Of a stretch of 64,000 nt of DNA, positions 24,926 through 34,086 are shown piece after piece. The notes under the pieces are model-generated. The model was not told the origin of the DNA. It was given only the letters and a program-made list of their open reading frames with translations, and made no database searches. Location: positions 248,001-312,000 of the forward strand of contig JAGDZR010000001.1 in NCBI GenBank assembly GCA_049115695.1, in the 5' to 3' direction. This stretch comes from JAGDZR01 sp049115695. GTDB taxonomy: Bacteria > Bacteroidota > Bacteroidia > Cytophagales > Cyclobacteriaceae. The translations under genes were made by a program, and so were the position numbers. Position 1 is the first letter of the stretch. Every line of letters begins with the position of its first letter.

Positions 24926-26167
24926 ATGAAAAGAAATTATTGGTTTTTGGTGATGGTGCTTTTGGCAGTTGTTTCTGTCAACGGACAAACGATAGAGGAA
25001 GAGGAAGCGCCAATCAAATTGTTCGTTGACTGTTCTGTTTGTGATCACAATTACATACGTCAAGAGCTGGGCTATCTGGACCATGTGAGGGACATCAATG
25101 TTGCAGATGTATATGTATTGATCAATCGAATTCATTCGGCTTCAGCTAAAATATATAATGTAAGAATTGAAGGGAAACAGGATTTTTCTGGAATCAATAA
25201 TCAATTTGAATTCTCCATCTCAAGGACATTGACCTGGCCGGAGGAGCGCGAGCAGGTGAATGCAGTGCTTTCAGCGGGTATTGCGCCTTATTTATTACAT
25301 ACATCCGCTGTAAGCGGAATGAAACTGTCGGTTTCAGAGTCTGCAGTTGAGGAGAGCAAATCAACGTCTAACTATGATGACCCATGGCATAATTGGGTGT
25401 TTGACACCTATTCTAATTTCGACATGGACTATCAGCAGACACGTTCTAATTTCAATCTTAGGTCTGGATTTGGGGCGGATTATGTAACGGAGGACTGGAG
25501 AATATCGCTCGATTTGAGCCAGAGCACTAATCACCTTAAAATCACTAATGATGATGAAGTGGTGAAGTCCAGCCGAGATAGGAAGTATGGCGGAGGAAAG
25601 ATTGTCAAGAGCATGAACAACAATTGGTCCTCCGGTATTTTCACCAGTCTTAGATCCAACTCATTTACCAATATCAAAAGGCGGGCATACGCAGGTCCGG
25701 CGATTGAGTATAGCATATTCCCATATTCTGAGGTATTAAAGCGTGAAGTGACCCTGCAATATCGTGTGGGAATGGTGGATCAATACTATCTGGAAGAAAC
25801 CATTTTCAATACATTCGAAGACCGCTTTATGAATCATGCGGTATCGGTAAATGTGAGATATAGACAACCGTGGGGAACGATTTCCAGCAACCTGACAGCC
25901 TCACATGCACTCAATGATTTTTCAAGGAATCGAATTGAAATCTATAATTATGCTTCAATTCGCCTTTTCAAAGGGTTCAGAGTACGCCTAAGTGCAGACA
26001 TTGATTTTATTCGAGATCAGATCAACCTGGTAAAAGGAGATACCTCTTTGGAGAACCTACTTTTGCAGCAAAAAGAGGTGGCAACCAATTTTGATATGTC
26101 TTTGGGTTTTGGATTTAGTTATACGTTCGGCTCCATCTACAACAATGTAGTGAATACGAGATTGTAG
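24926..26167 (+). CDS. Outer-membrane protein with an N-terminal CxxC domain
   Basis: Exported protein of 413 aa with signal peptide ending VNGQ. The first part (about 30-130) begins LFVDCSVCDHNYIRQELGYLDHVRD and contains a CSVC pair. The second part (about 150-413) has alternating hydrophobic/aromatic strands and ends in FGFGFSYTFGSIYNNVV, typical of an outer-membrane beta-barrel. I have seen this layout in Bacteroidota proteins of unknown function but cannot name the family. It stands alone, 118 bp before the next gene. Confidence 0.8.
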   Translation: MKRNYWFLVMVLLAVVSVNGQTIEEEEAPIKLFVDCSVCDHNYIRQELGYLDHVRDINVADVYVLINRIHSASAKIYNVRIEGKQDFSGINNQFEFSISRTLTWPEEREQVNAVLSAGIAPYLLHTSAVSGMKLSVSESAVEESKSTSNYDDPWHNWVFDTYSNFDMDYQQTRSNFNLRSGFGADYVTEDWRISLDLSQSTNHLKITNDDEVVKSSRDRKYGGGKIVKSMNNNWSSGIFTSLRSNSFTNIKRRAYAGPAIEYSIFPYSEVLKREVTLQYRVGMVDQYYLEETIFNTFEDRFMNHAVSVNVRYRQPWGTISSNLTASHALNDFSRNRIEIYNYASIRLFKGFRVRLSADIDFIRDQINLVKGDTSLENLLLQQKEVATNFDMSLGFGFSYTFGSIYNNVVNTRL

Positions 26168-26175
26168 GTTATTCA

Positions 26176-26215
26176 AAATCGATCATTCCCCATTCATAAA
26201 TGCGCGATTGATTTT
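26176..26215 (+). terminator. Possible terminator after the outer-membrane protein gene
   Basis: AAATCGATC (26176-26184) pairs with GATTGATTT (26206-26214) with one G-T wobble and a 21-nt loop, followed by TTTTTG. It starts 8 bp after the stop codon. The loop is long, so confidence is moderate. Confidence 0.4.
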
Positions 26216-26282
26216 TGCAGGGCATACCAGAAAGTAATTGCAAAGAAGTTTGGGTAAATTGTAATCATTAAGATTTATCCTT

Positions 26283-27677
26283 ATGAAACAATCCAGACGA
26301 AATTTTTTAGCGACTTCAGGTGCGTTTGCGGCCGGAAGCTTTTTATCGCATCCTTCCATTTCATCCATCATTGCGCAAAATGGCAAACTCAAAGTAGCCC
26401 TTGTCGGTACGGGAATCAGAGGGATTACCTTTTGGGGTAAACGAGTGCAGGACGGATTCAGTGACAAAGTAGAGTTCGTCGGGCTTTGTGATATCAACAA
26501 AGGAAGATTGGCGTATGGCAAAAAGCACATTGGTGCTGATTGTCCAACCTTCACAGATTTCGATAAGATGATGAAGGAAGCCAAGCCTGATATGCTAATG
26601 GTAACCACAGTTGATGCCACTCATGATGAGTTTATCATTAAAGGGCTTAATCAAAATGTGGTTGTCTTTTCTGAAAAGCCAATGACAACAGATGAGAAAA
26701 AGTGTCAAGCTATTCTGGAAGCCGAAAGAAAAAGTGAAAAGGAACTAATCATTGGGTTTAACTATCGTTACAATCCGCACTATACGAAGCTCAAGGAGAT
26801 GATAGTCGATAAGCGTGTCGGTGATATTACTTCAGTGGATTTTCATTGGTACCTGAATGTCTACCATGGGGCATCTTATTTTAGAAGATGGCATGGTTAC
26901 AAGGAGCATGGTGGATCCTTGTGGGTGCATAAGGCCACTCACCATTTTGACTTGTTGAACTGGTGGCTGGACTCGGAACCAGTAGAAGTAAAAGCATATG
27001 GTGAACTTGAGCACTATGGCAAGAACGGAAAGATGAGAGGCGAAAGTTGTAGAACCTGTGCCTACAAGGATGAATGTAAGTTTTTCTATGATGTAACAAA
27101 GAATAAAACCTACATGGATCTGTATGTTGCCAATGAGCAACACGACGGATACATAAGAGATAGTTGTGTGTTTAGAGAGGACATAGATATTTATGATAAA
27201 ATGTCAGCTCAAATCAAATATGCCAATGGCGTGATGGTCAACTATTCACTCACTACCTATTCGCCATATGAAGGTATGAGGATAGCTTTCAATGGCTTTG
27301 ATGGACGAATTGATGCCTGGGATGGTATACCGTGGAGAAAGGAAGAGAAGCTCAAACAGGGTAACCTACACGCCCAAGAGATGAGTGATGATGAAGCCCG
27401 TGATTTTGAAGAAATTTTGGTCATGGATAATTTCGGAGACTATGAACAAGTGAAAGTCTTGAGAGAAGTGGGAGGTCATGGAGGTGGTGATAAACGACTT
27501 CATGACAGGATTTTTGTAGATCCCGAAGGGCCAGATCCATTGAGACATGCTGCTGGCTCAAGAGACGGTGCTATGTCAATACTTATCGGAATAGCAGCAC
27601 GGAAAAGTATTGAAGAAAACAGAACAGTTCGAATTGATGAGCTTACGGACTTGAAACCACAATCAACGCGTCCCTAA
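26283..27677 (+). CDS. Exported Gfo/Idh/MocA-family oxidoreductase
   Basis: NAD(P)-dependent oxidoreductase of 464 aa. It starts with a twin-arginine type leader (SRRNFLATSGAFAAGSF), so it is probably folded with cofactor in the cytoplasm and then exported by Tat, as for glucose-fructose oxidoreductase. The Rossmann motif VGTGIRG (41-47) and the EKPM motif (131-134) are present. A four-Cys set, C256, C259, C265 and C295, may bind a metal or form disulfides. The substrate is unknown. The ChbG-like deacetylase gene follows 2 bp later, so the pair probably acts on the same glycan fragment outside the inner membrane. Confidence 0.9.
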   Translation: MKQSRRNFLATSGAFAAGSFLSHPSISSIIAQNGKLKVALVGTGIRGITFWGKRVQDGFSDKVEFVGLCDINKGRLAYGKKHIGADCPTFTDFDKMMKEAKPDMLMVTTVDATHDEFIIKGLNQNVVVFSEKPMTTDEKKCQAILEAERKSEKELIIGFNYRYNPHYTKLKEMIVDKRVGDITSVDFHWYLNVYHGASYFRRWHGYKEHGGSLWVHKATHHFDLLNWWLDSEPVEVKAYGELEHYGKNGKMRGESCRTCAYKDECKFFYDVTKNKTYMDLYVANEQHDGYIRDSCVFREDIDIYDKMSAQIKYANGVMVNYSLTTYSPYEGMRIAFNGFDGRIDAWDGIPWRKEEKLKQGNLHAQEMSDDEARDFEEILVMDNFGDYEQVKVLREVGGHGGGDKRLHDRIFVDPEGPDPLRHAAGSRDGAMSILIGIAARKSIEENRTVRIDELTDLKPQSTRP

Positions 27678-27679
27678 CC

Positions 27680-28528
27680 ATGAAAGAGAATATCACTAAG
27701 CGTCTGGCTTTGTTCATGGGAAGCCTGGCCATCGTGGCTATGGTCCATGCTCAAACACGTTTGTTGGTCAGGGTGGATGATATGGCTTCCTCACATGCCG
27801 CAAACGTAGCTTGCATTGAAGCCTACCAAAATGGTATTGCTACTTCTGTCGAAGTGATTGTTAATGGGCCTTGGTTTGAAGAAGCAGTGACTATGCTAAC
27901 TGAAAACCCGGGATTAGATGTAGGGGTCCATTTGGCGCTAACCAGCGAATGGCAGAAGATCAAATGGAAGCCCTTGACTTATGCGCCCAGCCTGGTTGAT
28001 GAAAATGGATATTTCTATCCTATGATTTGGGCCAATGATAATTACCCAACGCAGGCATTGGCTGAACGGGAATGGAAACTGGATGAGATTGAGCAAGAGT
28101 TGCGTGCCCAAATCGAGCTGGCCATGAGGAGAATTCCACGATTGAGTCATATGTCTGCACACATGGGCTGTACGCGCATGACGGACGAAACGAATGAACT
28201 GCTGGAGCGTTTGTCTGAAGAATATGATTTGAAGGTTATCACCGATCAGATTGTTTATCCAACAGTTCGATGGACTGGTAAGGAGTTTGGAGGAGCAGAG
28301 AAAACGGATCGCCTGATTAAAATGTTAGCCGCACTGGAGGATGGTGACTATTTTATCGTATGTCATCCCGGGCTTGACGTAGAAGAACTTGGTGCCGTAG
28401 GACATATTGGATATGAGGAAGTGAGATTTGACCGTGCTGCCGAAACGGAAGCATTGACCAACGAGGAAGTCAAACAAAAGATAGCTGATCTCAATATTGA
28501 GTTGATCAGCTATCGTGATATTAAATGA
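27680..28528 (+). CDS. ChbG/YdjC-family carbohydrate deacetylase-like protein, exported
   Basis: A 282-aa protein with a signal peptide ending VHAQ. The NodB-unrelated ChbG/YdjC fold is indicated by LLVRVDDMASSHAAN with its metal-binding Asp pair, DVGVHLALTSEW with a His ligand, and HMSAHMG. The family removes N-acetyl or other groups from sugars, as in diacetylchitobiose deacetylation. It is coupled to the exported Gfo/Idh/MocA gene by a 2-bp gap. The end converges on uxaB with one base between stop codons. Function is family-level only. Confidence 0.85.
   Translation: MKENITKRLALFMGSLAIVAMVHAQTRLLVRVDDMASSHAANVACIEAYQNGIATSVEVIVNGPWFEEAVTMLTENPGLDVGVHLALTSEWQKIKWKPLTYAPSLVDENGYFYPMIWANDNYPTQALAEREWKLDEIEQELRAQIELAMRRIPRLSHMSAHMGCTRMTDETNELLERLSEEYDLKVITDQIVYPTVRWTGKEFGGAEKTDRLIKMLAALEDGDYFIVCHPGLDVEELGAVGHIGYEEVRFDRAAETEALTNEEVKQKIADLNIELISYRDIK
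28481..28513. repeat. Perfect inverted repeat at a convergent gene junction
   Basis: ATAGCTGATC (28481-28490) pairs with GATCAGCTAT (28504-28513); the loop contains a second palindrome TCAATATTGA. It lies inside the last codons of the deacetylase gene, just before the convergent uxaB stop. It may act as a bidirectional transcription barrier, although no T run follows. Confidence 0.6.
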
Positions 28529-28529
28529 T

Positions 28530-29951
28530 TTAGTCTAAAAGTGAATCAACCGTTACTCCAGCCTTAATCTTTGTCAATTGTTCAGCTATTAGGGCTGTCA
28601 TTCCGTTGATCTCATTTAAATCTTGATTCCAGTATTGCGTAAGACCCAGCACTGCGTTAGCAATTTGTTGCTCAGAATGGTCGGAAGACTTCAATTCATT
28701 AAAAAAGTCTTTTACTTCCTGATCATCACTGATTTCAAAATCATCTGACAAATACAAGGCTATTAAATGCGCTAGCGCTGAACACAGTCCTTTTGGTAAT
28801 TCACCTGTCATTTTGAGGGAAGCCAATAACGTAGGAAGCACCCTCACAGAAAATTTTGGTATTGAATTCAGAGAGATAGACTGAAGCTGATGGATAATAA
28901 ATGGATTTCTGAATCGCTCCAGCACTTCTTCGGCATAAGCCTTTAATTCATCAGCAGGCAAATCAATAGTAGGAGCAATTTCATTGAACACAATGTCGGA
29001 GATTGCGCCACCGACAGTTGGATCTTCCATCGCTTCTCTTACAGTCTGAATACCATTGAGTAATCCCATTGGTACCATTGAGGTATGTGCTCCGTTGAGT
29101 ATTCTTACTTTTCTTGTTCGATAGGGGGCAAGATTATTTGTGAAAATCACATTGAGTCCGGCCTCATTGGCAGGAAAAACAGATTGGATGTCTGCATCAC
29201 TTTGTATGACCCAAAGGTGAAACAACTCAGATGCGACCACCAGATTGTCATCAAATCCAATGCTCACCTTGATCTCATCTATTTCATCTTTAGGAAATCC
29301 AGGTACAATCCTGTCTACCAGTGTATTGGCGAATGCATTATGGTTTTCTACCCATTGAGCAAAATCAGCAGGTAGTCCCCATGAGCTTGCATACTTTAAT
29401 ATGGCTTCCTTGAGCTTTTCACCATTTTTTTCTATTAATTCCACAGGAATGAAAACGAGTCCTTTGGTGATATCTCCATTGAAATGGTTGAATCGCTTAA
29501 AAAGAAGTTGTGTGACTTTCCCCGGAAACGTCTCGGCTAGTTCGTTAGATGAAGGTTGCGGCTCGTCTTTGTAAACGATACCTGCCTCTGTGGTATTGGA
29601 AATCACAATCTTGAGTTCATCTCCAAGGACTACACTTTTGTAGCTGTCAAGGTCTTTGAACGGGTCGATTGATTGTTGTACACATTTGACAAGTCTGGTG
29701 TCCGTTACAGCTTCGCCTTTTCTCAAACCTCTGCCCAACTGATGATACAGACTATCCTGATCTCTGAGCATATCGGTCATTCCTCTGTCAATTGGTTGTA
29801 CGATTGCAACCCCATGGTCGTAATCAAGCTTTTCATTCATGACATCAATCATCCAGTCCGCAAAGGCGCGGAGAAAATTACCTTCTCCAAACTGGAGAAC
29901 TTTGATAGGTAATGAAGGTTTGTCTGTTGTGTTTTTATTGAGTGCTTGCAT
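28530..29951 (-). CDS. uxaB: Tagaturonate reductase (altronate oxidoreductase)
   Basis: Long-chain polyol dehydrogenase-family enzyme of 473 aa. It begins with an NAD-binding region IKVLQFGEGNFLRAFADWM and contains ISNTTEAGI, DRIVPGFP, and the catalytic-site RKVRILNGAHTS. It reduces D-tagaturonate to D-altronate in galacturonate breakdown. It is the last gene of the minus-strand uronate operon, 2 bp after the TRAP large permease. Altronate dehydratase would be needed next; the only UxaA homologue in the window is in the fucose operon at 17336. Confidence 0.93.
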   Translation of the reverse strand: MQALNKNTTDKPSLPIKVLQFGEGNFLRAFADWMIDVMNEKLDYDHGVAIVQPIDRGMTDMLRDQDSLYHQLGRGLRKGEAVTDTRLVKCVQQSIDPFKDLDSYKSVVLGDELKIVISNTTEAGIVYKDEPQPSSNELAETFPGKVTQLLFKRFNHFNGDITKGLVFIPVELIEKNGEKLKEAILKYASSWGLPADFAQWVENHNAFANTLVDRIVPGFPKDEIDEIKVSIGFDDNLVVASELFHLWVIQSDADIQSVFPANEAGLNVIFTNNLAPYRTRKVRILNGAHTSMVPMGLLNGIQTVREAMEDPTVGGAISDIVFNEIAPTIDLPADELKAYAEEVLERFRNPFIIHQLQSISLNSIPKFSVRVLPTLLASLKMTGELPKGLCSALAHLIALYLSDDFEISDDQEVKDFFNELKSSDHSEQQIANAVLGLTQYWNQDLNEINGMTALIAEQLTKIKAGVTVDSLLD

Positions 29952-29953
29952 GA

Positions 29954-31246
29954 TTATTCAAATAAATTAGGTAACCACAGGCTCAGCTGTGGGAAGTAAG
30001 TAACCAACAGCAAAACTGCGATCATGGCTATAAATAAAGGGATCAATGGTTTGATCACTTTTTCGAGTGATATTCCAGCAATACCAATACCAACGAACAA
30101 TACGGATCCAACAGGAGGGGTACACAACCCAATGCAGAGGTTCATGACCATTACGATCCCAAAGTGAACCGGATCTATCCCGATGGCTGTAACTACCGGT
30201 AAGAAGATAGGTGTGAAGATCAATACCGCAGGCGTCATGTCCATAAAGACACCCACCGCCAATAGCAATATGTTGATCAAGAGTAGGATAATAATAGGGT
30301 TATCACTGATGCTCAATAGTCCATCCGTTACGGCCTTTGGAATGTCTGCATACGCCATTACCCATGACATGCTCATCGAACAAGCGATCAGCAACATTAC
30401 CACGCTAGTGGTACTAAAAGAGGATACTAAAATGTTTCGCAATTTTTCAACAGACAGTTCTTTGTAAATGAAACTGAGTACCAGGGTGTATAACACCGCT
30501 ATTCCCGAAGCTTCTGTTGCCGTAAAGATTCCCGCAACGATCCCACCAATTACCACGACAAGCATCATCAGGCTTGGTAAAGCATCCATCAATGAGAAGA
30601 ACATGTGGCTGATTGAGGCCGCTTTTTCTCGGGGATATTTCTTGATTTTGGCATAAACAGCGGCTACCAGCATGAGGGCCAACCCCATTAGAATGCCTGG
30701 TATGTAACCGGCCAGGAAGAGAGCTGCAATAGAGACACCACCACTGGCCAATGAATATACGATCAGTATATTAGAAGGAGGGATGACCAAACCTGTAGTG
30801 GATGAAGCAATATTTACGGCAGCACTATATGATTTTTCGTATCCTTCTTTTTCCATTCTGGGACCCAATGATCCACCAATAGCAGAAACAGCAGCCATGG
30901 CAGAGCCAGATATCGCACCAAACATCATAGCACCGATGATATTAACATACGCCAGTCCGCCAGGGAAAGAACCCACCAGCGCTTTTGCAAAATTGATGAG
31001 CCGTTTGGCAATACCACCCTGATTCATGATTTGACCTGCTAACACGAAGAATGGGATAGCCAGCAATGAGAAACTATCTAGCCCTGTAGCCATACGTTGT
31101 GCTATCGTAGTAAAGGCTGGACCGACACTGATATTTACCAAAATAGTAAAAAGAGAGGCCATGCCTACACTGTATGCTACCGGTACACCTATTGCAAGTA
31201 GCAATAGAAAACTGACCACCAGGGTATAAACTTCTAAATTTTCCAT
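29954..31246 (-). CDS. TRAP transporter large permease subunit (DctM-like)
   Basis: Integral membrane protein of 430 aa with about 12 hydrophobic segments, the normal size for DctM. The N-terminal LLLAIGVPVAYSVGMASL, the GAISGSAMAAVSAIGG segment and the late GLCTPPVGSVLFVG are family hallmarks. It works with the small subunit and the binding protein encoded just upstream in a Na+-driven symporter. It overlaps the small-subunit gene by 1 bp and is followed 2 bp later by uxaB, which indicates a uronate substrate. Confidence 0.94.
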   Translation of the reverse strand: MENLEVYTLVVSFLLLLAIGVPVAYSVGMASLFTILVNISVGPAFTTIAQRMATGLDSFSLLAIPFFVLAGQIMNQGGIAKRLINFAKALVGSFPGGLAYVNIIGAMMFGAISGSAMAAVSAIGGSLGPRMEKEGYEKSYSAAVNIASSTTGLVIPPSNILIVYSLASGGVSIAALFLAGYIPGILMGLALMLVAAVYAKIKKYPREKAASISHMFFSLMDALPSLMMLVVVIGGIVAGIFTATEASGIAVLYTLVLSFIYKELSVEKLRNILVSSFSTTSVVMLLIACSMSMSWVMAYADIPKAVTDGLLSISDNPIIILLLINILLLAVGVFMDMTPAVLIFTPIFLPVVTAIGIDPVHFGIVMVMNLCIGLCTPPVGSVLFVGIGIAGISLEKVIKPLIPLFIAMIAVLLLVTYFPQLSLWLPNLFE

Positions 31247-31716
31247 TACGATTCTTTTTTGGTGGTTAATAAATCACTGATTGAATAGTAGCAAATGAGT
31301 AGCCCACTAATGGGCAAAACCAGATAAACATACCCAAGTGATAACTGCATGGCGGAAGATGTTTGTCCTAGCTGGAAAGAGATGTACACCAGTCTTGAAC
31401 CACCAATGATTAGTACGACTAACGCAAACAGCGTGATCAGTAAGTGAATGACTTTCTTTTTGTTGAAAATCTGCTTTTCTGATAACTTTTGATCAATCAA
31501 TTCAATTGCAACATGCATGTTTTTTCCAGAAGCATACGCGGATCCCAGCAACCCCAGCCAAATCAGCATATATCGGGCTAGTTCATCAGTAAATGCGCTT
31601 GGGTCATTGAGTAAATAGCGACTTGCTATTTGCCATAGTACATTGATTACCATAAGTGACATTAAGACACTCAGAACAATTTCAAGAGATTTGTCAATTT
31701 GTTGTCGGAGAGTCAT
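31246..31716 (-). CDS. TRAP transporter small permease subunit (DctQ-like)
   Basis: A 156-aa membrane protein with four hydrophobic segments. The family motif region DELARYMLIWLGLLGSAYA, followed by a charged KNMHVAIELI segment, is clear. It partners the DctM protein encoded downstream. The gene overlaps the binding-protein gene by 4 bp and the large subunit by 1 bp. Confidence 0.92.
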   Translation of the reverse strand: MTLRQQIDKSLEIVLSVLMSLMVINVLWQIASRYLLNDPSAFTDELARYMLIWLGLLGSAYASGKNMHVAIELIDQKLSEKQIFNKKKVIHLLITLFALVVLIIGGSRLVYISFQLGQTSSAMQLSLGYVYLVLPISGLLICYYSISDLLTTKKES

Positions 31717-32720
31717 GGCTTTGCGATGTTTTGAATGTCCTGAATCAGGTCAAAGAGTTCGGGATTATTTTTGAATTGATCATACAGGCCGGCGACTTTA
31801 TCTTGAAAAGGGCTTTTGTCGGGATAAGTAATTTGGACACCTGCTTTTTTTACAACATCAAGGCTTTCCTGAACAGAGGCCGCCCATATTTTCTTCTGAC
31901 GCTCTACTGATAGATCGGCTGCTTGTTGGAGCCATTGTCGTTCCTGATCCGATAAGTCATTCCATAAATATGTACTCACAATGAGCACATCAGGAATGGT
32001 AGTATGTTGATCAATGGAATAGAATTTACAAACCTCATAATGTCTGGAAGTATAAAAACTGGGCGCATTGTTTTCCGCAGCATCTACCACACCTTGTTGT
32101 AGGGCAGTGTAAAGTTCTCCCCAGGAAACTGGCGTGGGAGAGCCTCCAAGTGCATTGACCATGTCAAAGGCTGTTTGACTATTCATTACACGGACCTTCA
32201 GGCCATTAAGGTCTGAAGGTTGAGCAATGGGAGCTTCTTTTGAGTAAAAGCTACGACTGCCTGCATCATAGAAGCACAAACCTCTGAGCCAATAATTTTC
32301 TCCTTTTGCCAGCAACTTTTTACCAATCTTACCTTGCAATACGGACCAGGTATGCGCCGAATCAGTGAAAAGATAGGGGAGTGTCAAAACCTTAAATTCA
32401 GGAACAAAATTCTCCAATGCACCAGCAGAAACCTTTGTCATGTCCAGACTTCCAATTTGCAGCAATTCCAGTAGATCGCGTTCCTGACCTAATTGACCAT
32501 TTGCGTAGATGTCTAGTTTCATCTTGCCGCCAGAAACCTCTGTTAATAAGTCTCCCATTTCGAGCATGCCTTTATGGACAGGATGACTTTCGTTGAGACC
32601 ATGGGCAAGTTTAATCGTTCTACTGCCTGTTACCGACTGGCAACACTGCAACCCCATTATCAGGCTAACAAAGAGCAGTATGCTTGTTTTATTTTTCAAA
32701 GCCAAAGTAGTTTTTTGCAT
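31713..32720 (-). CDS. TRAP transporter substrate-binding lipoprotein (DctP-like)
   Basis: Periplasmic binding protein of 335 aa. A lipoprotein-like signal ends GLQCC (C26/C27), which would tether it to the membrane. The mature protein begins TIKLAHGLNESHPVHKGM, and the NGLKVRVMNSQ and TYTALQQGVVDAAENN-like segments of the DctP family follow. The position between uxaC and uxaB implies glucuronate or galacturonate as ligand. The first 32 bp overlap the end of uxaC; the ATG at 32720 is the only ATG before the signal core, so the overlap is probably real. Confidence 0.92.
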   Translation of the reverse strand: MQKTTLALKNKTSILLFVSLIMGLQCCQSVTGSRTIKLAHGLNESHPVHKGMLEMGDLLTEVSGGKMKLDIYANGQLGQERDLLELLQIGSLDMTKVSAGALENFVPEFKVLTLPYLFTDSAHTWSVLQGKIGKKLLAKGENYWLRGLCFYDAGSRSFYSKEAPIAQPSDLNGLKVRVMNSQTAFDMVNALGGSPTPVSWGELYTALQQGVVDAAENNAPSFYTSRHYEVCKFYSIDQHTTIPDVLIVSTYLWNDLSDQERQWLQQAADLSVERQKKIWAASVQESLDVVKKAGVQITYPDKSPFQDKVAGLYDQFKNNPELFDLIQDIQNIAKP

Positions 32721-34086
32721 TGTTATAACTGATGTCCTGAACCATTTTCCCTAACAGGGTCATGTCGTTGGGTAATTCGCCATTCTCTACATCTGTTCCG
32801 ATAAGATTACAGAGAATTCTTCTGAAGTACTCATGTCTGGGAAATGAAAGAAAGCTTCTTGAATCTGTAAGCATGCCAACAAAATGGCTCAACAGTCCCA
32901 TGTTCGAAAGCGTATTCATTTGAGCTTCCATACCGTGCTTTTGGTCAAGGTACCACCACCCAGATCCGAACTGCATCTTACCAATAGTCCTTCCATCATT
33001 GTAGTTGCCAACCATGGTAGCGAATACTTCATTGTCAGCTGGATTCAGGTTGTACAAGACAGTTTTTGATAATTGATCCGTGTTGTCCAGTTTGTTCAAA
33101 AAGGCGGCAAGTGTGGCAGCTTGAGAGAAATCTCCAATTGAATCATAGCCAGTATCAGGACCTAGCTCTCTGAGTGCTCTTGCATTGGTGTTTCTCAGCG
33201 CACCCAAATGAAACTGTTGTGTCCATCCGCGCTGGTGATAGCCTTTGCAGATTTCCAACAACATGTGTGCTCTCAGTGCTTCTGATTCTGTGATGTCAAG
33301 TTGCTTTCCTGATAGTACTGCTTTGAAATTAACATCATGGTTGAAAGTATCATTGATCGCTGGGATGGTGTTGAACCCTAAATCAGAGAGTCTTCCGCCC
33401 ATCTCATGGAAGAAATCCATTCGATCGTTGAGTACATTCAAAAGATCGTCAAGAGATGCAATGTTCTTGCCAGATGCAGCTTCAAGTTTTTTCAAATAAC
33501 CTAAATAACTTTCGGGGTTATCAATGGCCAGTGCCTTGTCAGGTCTAAATGTCGGCAATACTTTCATTCCAAGACCGGATGCCTTTATTTGAGCATGGTA
33601 CTCAAGATTGTCTGCCGGGTCATCTGTGGTACATACCACTTTAACGTTCATTGTACTCAGCAGCTCCTGACAGCCAGCCGATGCAAGCTGAGATTTTGTT
33701 TGTTCATAAATGGCACTTGCTGTGTTTGAGTTGAGCAGATCGTTGATATTGAAGTAGCGTTGTAGTTCCAAATGTGTCCAATGATAGAGCGGATTTCGAA
33801 CAGTGTAGGGCACTGTGTCGGCCCACTTTTGAAACTTTTCCTCATCGCTTGCTTTGCCAGTGATAAACGACTCGTCTATCCCATTGGCACGCATCGCCCT
33901 CCATTTGTAGTGGTCACCCTCTAGCCATCCCTCTGTAATATTTTTGAAATGTCTGTTTTCTGCTATTTCCTGAGGAGGCAAATGATTGTGGTAATCAATA
34001 ATCGGCATTTGCGCAGCATAATCGTGATACAGTAGTTTGGCAGTTTCGCTATGCAGTAAAAAATCCTGATCTAAAAATGTTTTCAT
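32689..34086 (-). CDS. uxaC: Glucuronate isomerase (uronate isomerase)
   Basis: A 465-aa enzyme of the usual UxaC length that interconverts D-glucuronate/D-fructuronate and D-galacturonate/D-tagaturonate. It begins with the metal-binding MPIIDYHNHLPPQEIAENR. Other conserved regions are VVCTTDDPADNLEYH, QFHLGALRNTN and MLTDSRSFLSFPRHEYFRR near the end. Its products feed UxaB in this operon and UxuB/UxuA at 13-15 kb. It overlaps the upstream regulator by 4 bp and the downstream binding protein by 32 bp. Confidence 0.95.
   Translation of the reverse strand: MKTFLDQDFLLHSETAKLLYHDYAAQMPIIDYHNHLPPQEIAENRHFKNITEGWLEGDHYKWRAMRANGIDESFITGKASDEEKFQKWADTVPYTVRNPLYHWTHLELQRYFNINDLLNSNTASAIYEQTKSQLASAGCQELLSTMNVKVVCTTDDPADNLEYHAQIKASGLGMKVLPTFRPDKALAIDNPESYLGYLKKLEAASGKNIASLDDLLNVLNDRMDFFHEMGGRLSDLGFNTIPAINDTFNHDVNFKAVLSGKQLDITESEALRAHMLLEICKGYHQRGWTQQFHLGALRNTNARALRELGPDTGYDSIGDFSQAATLAAFLNKLDNTDQLSKTVLYNLNPADNEVFATMVGNYNDGRTIGKMQFGSGWWYLDQKHGMEAQMNTLSNMGLLSHFVGMLTDSRSFLSFPRHEYFRRILCNLIGTDVENGELPNDMTLLGKMVQDISYNNAKNYFGFEK

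Noticed and set aside
26183..26620. Minus-strand frame of 145 codons over the start of the exported oxidoreductase gene
   Set aside because: It overlaps the clearly coding plus-strand gene and shows no domain.
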